Shown piece by piece: positions 59,664 through 64,000 of a stretch of 64,000 nucleotides of DNA. Source of the stretch: Polynucleobacter sp. AP-Latsch-80-C2 (GTDB lineage: Bacteria > Pseudomonadota > Gammaproteobacteria > Burkholderiales > Burkholderiaceae). Every line of letters begins with the position of its first letter. Position 1 is the stretch's first letter. A program made the position numbers and the translations under genes. The DNA is taken from NCBI RefSeq assembly GCF_018882185.1, contig NZ_JACVOY010000004.1, positions 165,351 to 229,350 on the forward strand, read 5' to 3'. The notes under the pieces are model-generated. The model was not told the origin of the DNA and ran no database searches. It was given only the letters and a program-made list of their open reading frames with translations.

Positions 59664-60629
59664 ATGTCAAACGGAAAAACGCTGGTGCAAATTGCCTTAG
59701 AGATATTGAAATGCAATCAAACAGAATTAGCTATAGAGATGGGTGTCTCAAAAGTCCAGATCAGCAAGTGGAAGAATGGGGAGTCAATGTCGGCAGTTAT
59801 GGAAAAGAAACTGCGCGATATAACCCAGGCTGGAGACCTTGATCCCGATTTTGTAATCTCTTGCGGATCGGTGGACGACGCTAAAAAATGGGCCAAATTG
59901 ATCACTTACCAAATGTATAACAATGAGGCCGAACTAGATTATGGGATTGAGGATGAAGCGGTTTGTGCCGAGCTAATGAGAATCTTAGCCCTCATTGGAG
60001 TCAACATCCCAAAACCTTTTCCGCAAGAGTTCATTTTGCAATGGGAATATGAGGAAATGTATGACCACTATGGCGAGGGCAATGATAAGGTTGATGCGAC
60101 GATAGATGCATTTGAAGAGCAGCCCCTCATTCATTTAATCAGATCAATTTTTGATAATTACGCCTGCATTGATCATTTCATTGGAATGTATGTATCCAAC
60201 CTGGGATTAAATCATCCAAACTTTCAAAATCTGGAAGCCAAGCAAGAGATCTTGCATCGTCAGCTTGAGCTTGCTACAGCAAAGGCCAATGTGAATAAAG
60301 AAATCGCGCCTTTATTTGGGAAGTTTCAGTTCATCACGATGAGTGATTTCAGCAATTTAATTGGTGAAGTTAAGGCGAAGGCATATGAATTAGGCCTTCC
60401 GCTTGAAGCCGAATTGAATGACCTAATAACCGAGAATCCTGAGAACATAAGGGATGACACTAGTGACCGGGATATGTGGATATTTCAAAGTCAGCGCAGC
60501 CATCCAGATATCTATATGAATGAATTGCTGGAAGGAATGAGGGCGATCCATGCAGTACTACCTTTGATTCTTAAAAAACTGGATATTAGCCCAGAGGAGA
60601 TAAATGCTGCACTTACTGAGGCGCCCTGA
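59664..60629 (+). CDS. Helix-turn-helix protein of unknown function
   Basis: The 321-residue product has an N-terminal XRE/Cro-like helix-turn-helix at about residues 8-52 (CNQTELAIEMGVSKVQISKW). The remaining 270 residues are acidic and mostly helical, with no motif I recognise. AAGG lies seven bases before the ATG. It is divergent from the nucleotidyltransferase gene across 183 bases and is followed by an IS1182-type element. The context suggests a regulator or antitoxin for that neighbour, but no homologous pair is known to me. Confidence 0.65.
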   Translation: MSNGKTLVQIALEILKCNQTELAIEMGVSKVQISKWKNGESMSAVMEKKLRDITQAGDLDPDFVISCGSVDDAKKWAKLITYQMYNNEAELDYGIEDEAVCAELMRILALIGVNIPKPFPQEFILQWEYEEMYDHYGEGNDKVDATIDAFEEQPLIHLIRSIFDNYACIDHFIGMYVSNLGLNHPNFQNLEAKQEILHRQLELATAKANVNKEIAPLFGKFQFITMSDFSNLIGEVKAKAYELGLPLEAELNDLITENPENIRDDTSDRDMWIFQSQRSHPDIYMNELLEGMRAIHAVLPLILKKLDISPEEINAALTEAP

Positions 60630-60741
60630 CTGAGGGGCGGCGAGAGTATGACTTTTCTTTAATGGGATCTGTGGCTGCTTTTAAAGCTAATTTGGACGCC
60701 GATAACTCACTAGGTTGCAATCTTAAATGTCTCAATTCGGT

Positions 60742-62461
60742 CGAGGCTGTGTAAAAACTCAAAACACTTCCATTAATTTCGATTTAGAGCGTGCACACGG
60801 GTTTTGGTTTCTCAATAAAGCTCCCTGAGGGGCTCAAGCATCCTGTTTCGGTAAATATTGGTTTTTTATTAACACCTCATAGAGGCGTTACTCAGGCCTG
60901 CTTATTACAGATTAAGTAAGGCTCTCGCCTTACGTCGCCATCGCCTTCATTAGATTGCTGCTACCCATGATGTTCATCACTAGTTTAAGGTTGTAAGCCA
61001 GGATATGTAGACTCATTTCTGTACTGACGTGCTCTTTGGTTTTGGTGAGGAAGTGCGTCGCCCCCATCCAGCTCTTGAGTGTGCCAAAAGTATGCTCAAT
61101 CGTGCAACGCCTAATCTTCATCGCATCAGGCATGGCTTCTAGGTTGCCCTGCATTTGATCGAGCATTGCTTCATGTTCCCAGCGCTTGACTCTTCTGTTT
61201 GTTCCGGTAGTGCACTGAGGCTTTAAGGCGCAGTTTTTGCAGCTCGAGCTCCAGTATGCAATCAGATTCTTACCATGCTCCACGGTTTTAAATCGCTCTG
61301 TTAATACTTGCCCTGCAGGGCACTCGTATTCATTTTTATCAGGGTGGTAGATAAACGCATTCTTATCAAACAGACCACTAGATCGATTGCTAGACGTTTT
61401 ACATTTAGGCATGATGGGAGTGACACCCAAGTCCATACAGTCTTTGATTTGTTCACCACTGTAATAACCCTTGTCTGCCACTACGGTCAGCTGCGTTACT
61501 TGCAGCGCTTCTTTGACTTGGTTTGCTATCTTAGCTAGGCTACTGCGATCATGCCCGACATTGGTTAACTTATGGGCAACGATGAGATGGTTCTTGGTAT
61601 CTACAGCAGCTTGCACGTTATAGCCCACGATACCGCCTCCACGGTGTTGCATCGACCGGGCATCGGGATCACTCATGGAGATCTGTTTATCTGGTGCTGC
61701 TTGTACTTTTTCTTCAATAGCTTGTAGCTGCGCCATCTGCTCTGTAAAGAGCGCGATGCGCTCTTTAAGTCTGGCTTGGTGTGCGGTTGATTGGGCTGGA
61801 GAGCGCAGATCAGCTGCCTCTAAGTCTTTTAAGTACTGCGCAATGCTGGCTTCAGCTTCTTGGATACGACGTTTGATCTTGGCCTGGGTGAAGTTCTGAT
61901 CGGAGCTGTTCACGGCTTTAAATTTACTGCCATCGACTGCCACCATCGCGTCGGTAAAGAGATTCATCTGACGGCACAACTCAATAAACTGGGCGCAGAC
62001 TTTACGGATGGCTTTGCCGTTCTCCCTGCGGAAGTTCGCAATGGTTTTAAAGTCAGGAGCTAAGCGGGTAATGAGCCACATGAGTTCAACATTACGTAGC
62101 GCTTCGGTTTCAAGGCGACGAGTCGATGCAATACGGTTAAGGTATCCATAGACATACAATTTCAACAGCACTGCAGGATGATAGGACGGCCTACCAGTAT
62201 CAGCAGGAACTACTCCTTCAAAACCTAAACTCTTTAAATCTAATTGATCGACAAACAGATCAATGACGCGCACGGGATTTTCTTCGGTGATGTACTCATC
62301 AAGCAGCTCAGGTAATAAAGTACTTTGGGTTCGATCTTGGACAGTAATGAATCGTTTCATCTTCATGAACACCCGTTAATTAGTGATACTTAATTAACGT
62401 TTGAGGGTGCTTAGGTGTTTACAAAAACAGGGGGATTATTGGGGGTTTTTACACAGCCTCG
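60742..62461. mobile_element. IS1182-family insertion sequence
   Basis: The element is bounded by 17-bp perfect inverted repeats, CGAGGCTGTGTAAAAAC at 60742-60758 and its complement at 62445-62461. It is about 1.7 kb long, with one transposase gene on the minus strand and a 24-base inverted repeat (GTTAATTA / TAATTAAC, 62375-62398) just before the transposase start. A short target duplication is not clear: the flanks CGGT and CGGCC only partly agree, so the exact ends may be off by a base or two. Confidence 0.85.
60930..62366 (-). CDS. IS1182-family transposase
   Basis: The 478-residue product (from ATG 62366) has an N-terminal DUF772 domain with GRPSYHPAVLLKLYVYGYLN and FRRENG, and a DDE domain. 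The acidic triad is read as VAVDGSKFKAV, VVADKGYYSGEQI and RRCTIEHTFGTLKSWMG. A cysteine pair region CKNCALKPQC is typical of this family. Reading frame and domains are intact, so it may be active. An in-frame GTG (62372) and a later ATG (62360) are possible alternative starts. Confidence 0.93.
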   Translation of the reverse strand: MKMKRFITVQDRTQSTLLPELLDEYITEENPVRVIDLFVDQLDLKSLGFEGVVPADTGRPSYHPAVLLKLYVYGYLNRIASTRRLETEALRNVELMWLITRLAPDFKTIANFRRENGKAIRKVCAQFIELCRQMNLFTDAMVAVDGSKFKAVNSSDQNFTQAKIKRRIQEAEASIAQYLKDLEAADLRSPAQSTAHQARLKERIALFTEQMAQLQAIEEKVQAAPDKQISMSDPDARSMQHRGGGIVGYNVQAAVDTKNHLIVAHKLTNVGHDRSSLAKIANQVKEALQVTQLTVVADKGYYSGEQIKDCMDLGVTPIMPKCKTSSNRSSGLFDKNAFIYHPDKNEYECPAGQVLTERFKTVEHGKNLIAYWSSSCKNCALKPQCTTGTNRRVKRWEHEAMLDQMQGNLEAMPDAMKIRRCTIEHTFGTLKSWMGATHFLTKTKEHVSTEMSLHILAYNLKLVMNIMGSSNLMKAMAT

Positions 62462-62514
62462 GCCAGAAGCGGTCGGTAGAGCAGATGATTGAAGACTTTG
62501 TATTGACGGAGTAA
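62461..62514 (+). pseudogene. Possible 3' fragment of a gene interrupted by the IS
   Basis: Directly right of the IS, a frame runs GQKRSVEQMIEDFVLTE to a TAA at 62512. On the left flank a frame from ATG 60662 (MGSVAAFKANLDADNS) reaches the IS end. The two could be parts of one small gene cut by insertion. Both fragments are short, so this is only suggestive. Confidence 0.3.
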
Positions 62515-62530
62515 TTCTCCCCGGGGAGTA

Positions 62531-62568
62531 AAGAAAATAGCCCATCAATTGAATTGGGCTATTTTCTT
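62531..62568 (-). terminator. Rho-independent terminator of the ohr-dps operon
   Basis: AAGAAAATAGCCCA and TGGGCTATTTTCTT form a perfect 14-bp stem over a 10-base loop, with a T-rich flank on the minus strand. It lies about 45 bases after the dps stop. Confidence 0.85.
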
Positions 62569-62612
62569 TTAGGCCTAATATCAATCTATCTTTTTAAACG
62601 ATGCCGATGGAA

Positions 62613-63104
62613 TTACTCTTCCAATAAACTTCTTAGCATCCAAGCAGTTTTCTCGTGAATATCTTGTCGTTGAGTTAATAGATCCGCTGTAGGTTGATCA
62701 TTCGCTTTTTCTACTAAAGGGAAAAGTTTGCGAGCAGTTTTCGCAGTAGCCTCTTGAGCCTTCACAAGATACTTGACCATATCCATCGCCTTGGGCACTC
62801 CATCTACTTCTTTGATGGAGGTAAGCTTTGAGAATTCCTTATAAGTACCCGGTGCTGGTTCCCCAAGCGCCCTGATTCGTTCTGCTATTAAATCAAGCGC
62901 TGCCCATTGCTCAGTGTATTGAGTCATAAACATAGCGTGAAGGGTGTTAAACATTGGACCTTTCACATTCCAATGAAAGTTATGAGTCATCAAATAGAGA
63001 GAGTAGCTGTCCGCCAAAAGCTCTGATAATCCTTTAGCAATGGTCTTGCGATCTTTTTCACTAATGCCAATATCTATTATGGTTTTAGTTAATTTGTTAC
63101 TCAT
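62613..63104 (-). CDS. dps: Dps ferritin-like DNA-binding protein
   Basis: Dps dodecamers oxidise and store iron and shield DNA. The 163-residue product shows the intersubunit ferroxidase motif HNFHWNVKGPMFNTLHAMF, then QWAALDLIAERIRALGEPAPG, and the helical end LTQRQDIHEKTAWMLRSLLEE. The N-terminal tail is short and moderately basic. AAGGGG lies a few bases before the start. It is the last gene of the ohr unit. Confidence 0.95.
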   Translation of the reverse strand: MSNKLTKTIIDIGISEKDRKTIAKGLSELLADSYSLYLMTHNFHWNVKGPMFNTLHAMFMTQYTEQWAALDLIAERIRALGEPAPGTYKEFSKLTSIKEVDGVPKAMDMVKYLVKAQEATAKTARKLFPLVEKANDQPTADLLTQRQDIHEKTAWMLRSLLEE

Positions 63105-63131
63105 AAGTTCCCCTTCATTGGAAATAATGAT

Positions 63132-63557
63132 TTATAAGACGGAAATATCAACTGCAATATTGCCACGGGTAGCGTTGGAATAGGGGCAAACCTGATGAGC
63201 CGCATCGACTAAGTCTTTAGCAACCTTTTTTTCTAAGCCTGGTAAGGCTATGGCCAACTTAACAGCGATACCAAATCCTTGTGGGATTGGACCGATATCA
63301 ACACTGGCGTCAATTGAAGCATCATCAGGCACCTTTACTTTTTTCAATCCTGCTACGTGCTTAAGCGCTCCCATAAAACAAGCTGAGTAACCAGCTGCAA
63401 ATAATTGCTCTGGATTAGTGGCCGTACCAGCTCCACCCATGGCTTTAGGTGCTGATAGAGTTACATTCAGCAGGCCATCATCGCTAACTGCCTTGCCATC
63501 TCGGTCACCAGTAGTGTGGGTGTGGGCTGTGTACATTACTTTATCTAGCGTATTCAT
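63132..63557 (-). CDS. ohr: Organic hydroperoxide resistance protein Ohr
   Basis: Ohr reduces organic peroxides with two cysteines. The 141-residue product has the peroxidatic cysteine in GYSACFMGALKHV near residue 60 and the resolving cysteine in AHQVCPYSNATRGNIAV near 125, with GGAGTATNPEQLFAAGYS. It has AAGGA seven bases before the ATG. It follows a 37-codon small ORF by 27 bases. No OhrR repressor gene is seen nearby. Confidence 0.96.
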   Translation of the reverse strand: MNTLDKVMYTAHTHTTGDRDGKAVSDDGLLNVTLSAPKAMGGAGTATNPEQLFAAGYSACFMGALKHVAGLKKVKVPDDASIDASVDIGPIPQGFGIAVKLAIALPGLEKKVAKDLVDAAHQVCPYSNATRGNIAVDISVL

Positions 63558-63584
63558 GATACTTTTCCTTCTAATTAAATGTGT

Positions 63585-63698
63585 TTAACGAATAAAGTGC
63601 TTGGCGATATCAAAGACAGTTAATCCAGCTCCAAGAGCATTGATGCAAACTCCTGCGTATAACTTCATTGGATTCTTTGATTGGATAAAAGCTGACAT
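63585..63698 (-). CDS. Small membrane protein of 37 residues upstream of ohr
   Basis: The ATG is preceded by AGGAG at six-base spacing. The peptide MSAFIQSKNPMKLYAG continues into the hydrophobic segment VCINALGAGLTVFDIA and ends KHFIR, so a single short membrane helix with basic ends is likely. It is coupled to the 30-codon ORF upstream: that ORF's stop codon TAG is part of this gene's ribosome binding site (TAGGAG). No known family is recognised. The ribosome binding site and tight spacing favour a real gene. Confidence 0.65.
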   Translation of the reverse strand: MSAFIQSKNPMKLYAGVCINALGAGLTVFDIAKHFIR

Positions 63699-63707
63699 AT
63701 CTTTCTC

Positions 63708-63800
63708 CTATTTTCTGGTGCAAAAGAAGGTGGCTAAATCCTTTTCAAACTCGTGATTGAGAAAGTACAGGCCCTCAGATAAGTGGTGATGATTCTTCAT
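63708..63800 (-). CDS. Small soluble protein of 30 residues, first gene of the ohr-dps unit
   Basis: The ATG is preceded by AAAGGAG at suitable spacing. The peptide MKNHHHLSEGLYFLNHEFEK then DLATFFCTRK contains three adjacent histidines and one cysteine, but no recognised domain. Its stop codon forms the ribosome binding site of the next small ORF. If real, it is translated at the start of an oxidative-stress transcript. It may be a leader peptide controlling the downstream genes. Confidence 0.6.
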   Translation of the reverse strand: MKNHHHLSEGLYFLNHEFEKDLATFFCTRK

Positions 63801-63861
63801 TTCTCGCTCCTTTAGTTTTTTAATGGCGGTGAAGTGATTCTGGGGGATATTGAGATATCGG

Positions 63862-63880
63862 TCCAATGAATTAAATTGGA
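63862..63880. promoter_or_regulatory. 6-bp inverted repeat in the ohr operon promoter region
   Basis: TCCAAT and ATTGGA pair across seven bases, about 60 bases before the first small ORF. It may bind a dimeric regulator. Confidence 0.35.
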
Positions 63881-63887
63881 TTTAATA

Positions 63888-63902
63888 ATCGATAATATCG
63901 AT
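63888..63902. promoter_or_regulatory. 7-bp inverted repeat in the ohr operon promoter region
   Basis: ATCGATA-A-TATCGAT is a perfect inverted repeat with a one-base centre. It lies just upstream of the TCCAAT repeat, so the two may form one regulatory region shared with the divergent gene at 63965. Confidence 0.4.
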
Positions 63903-63964
63903 AACAAGATTTGGATATGATCATACTAATCATTCCGATCTCAACGCACCTCTTAAGACTTTAA

Positions 63965-64000
63965 ATGACAATTGCGTATTTCAGCGATCGTGACCGCCTG
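63965..64000 (+). CDS. Possible start of a divergent gene, cut by the window edge
   Basis: A frame starts with ATG and reads MTIAYFSDRDRL to the window edge. Twelve codons do not allow a family call. Its position opposite the ohr unit would suit a regulator gene, which is a guess. Confidence 0.3.
   Translation, partial: MTIAYFSDRDRL

Noticed and set aside
60735..62470. Clean target-site duplication around the IS
   Set aside because: The flanks CGGTC and CGGCC agree only in part and do not sit at equal distance from the inverted repeats.
1..64000. CRISPR arrays, rRNA genes, prophage structural genes
   Set aside because: I looked for regularly spaced repeats, rRNA-like sequence and phage proteins and saw none.

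Overview
The window looks like a chromosome segment of a betaproteobacterium of the order Burkholderiales. The gene content and order (a complete dcw cluster ending ftsZ, peroxiredoxin, lpxC, then a DUF721 gene and secA), the moderate GC content and the protein sequences suggest a free-living, small-genome Burkholderiaceae member such as Polynucleobacter. That assignment is from memory of the families, not from a search.

Layout. 1-2.3 kb: the end of a prepilin peptidase gene, coaE, zapD and a MutT-type Nudix gene. 2.2-4.4 kb: a DUF815 ATPase and argJ. 4.4-7.1 kb: a two-gene molybdenum hydroxylase operon (isoquinoline oxidoreductase type) with its own visible promoter and terminator. 7.2-10.5 kb: secA and a divergent DUF721 gene. 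10.5-29.6 kb, all on the minus strand: the cell division and wall cluster, transcribed mraZ, rsmH, ftsL, ftsI, murE, murF, mraY, murD, ftsW, murG, murC, ddlB, ftsQ, ftsA, ftsZ, peroxiredoxin, lpxC, with most junctions overlapping by a few bases. Just before mraZ sit a sigma-70-like promoter and three 10-bp-spaced GTGGG-type repeats, the expected MraZ operator. 29.9-34.9 kb: coq7 and the biotin genes bioB / bioA-bioF-bioD. 35-38.6 kb: an M20 amidohydrolase, an enoyl-CoA hydratase, mltA, a small membrane ORF and apaG. 38.7-43.3 kb: rpe-trpE-trpG-trpD-trpC. 43.3-50 kb: a membrane protein, a winged-helix regulator, ychF, a UbiH-type hydroxylase, dsbC, an M61 peptidase and ung. 50.1-50.7 kb: a MazEF-type toxin-antitoxin pair behind a 14-bp palindrome. 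50.7-58.1 kb: a small membrane protein, hemA-prfA-prmC, grxD, rmuC, a phasin and an MHS-family transporter.

58.2-62.5 kb looks like accessory DNA. It begins at the 3' half of a tRNA-Thr(UGU) sequence whose 5' half is not tRNA-like, the usual footprint of an integrated element. It carries a nucleotidyltransferase-fold protein divergent from a helix-turn-helix protein of unknown function, each next to a conspicuous inverted repeat, and then a complete IS1182-type insertion sequence with 17-bp terminal inverted repeats. 62.5-64 kb holds an oxidative-stress operon, ohr-dps, preceded by two tightly coupled small ORFs (30 and 37 codons) with good ribosome binding sites.

Functionally the core regions are housekeeping. 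The dcw cluster makes the peptidoglycan precursor and the divisome; prmC modifies the release factor encoded just upstream. The parts most worth testing are the 58.2-60.6 kb pair, the small ORFs before ohr, and several operator-like repeats.
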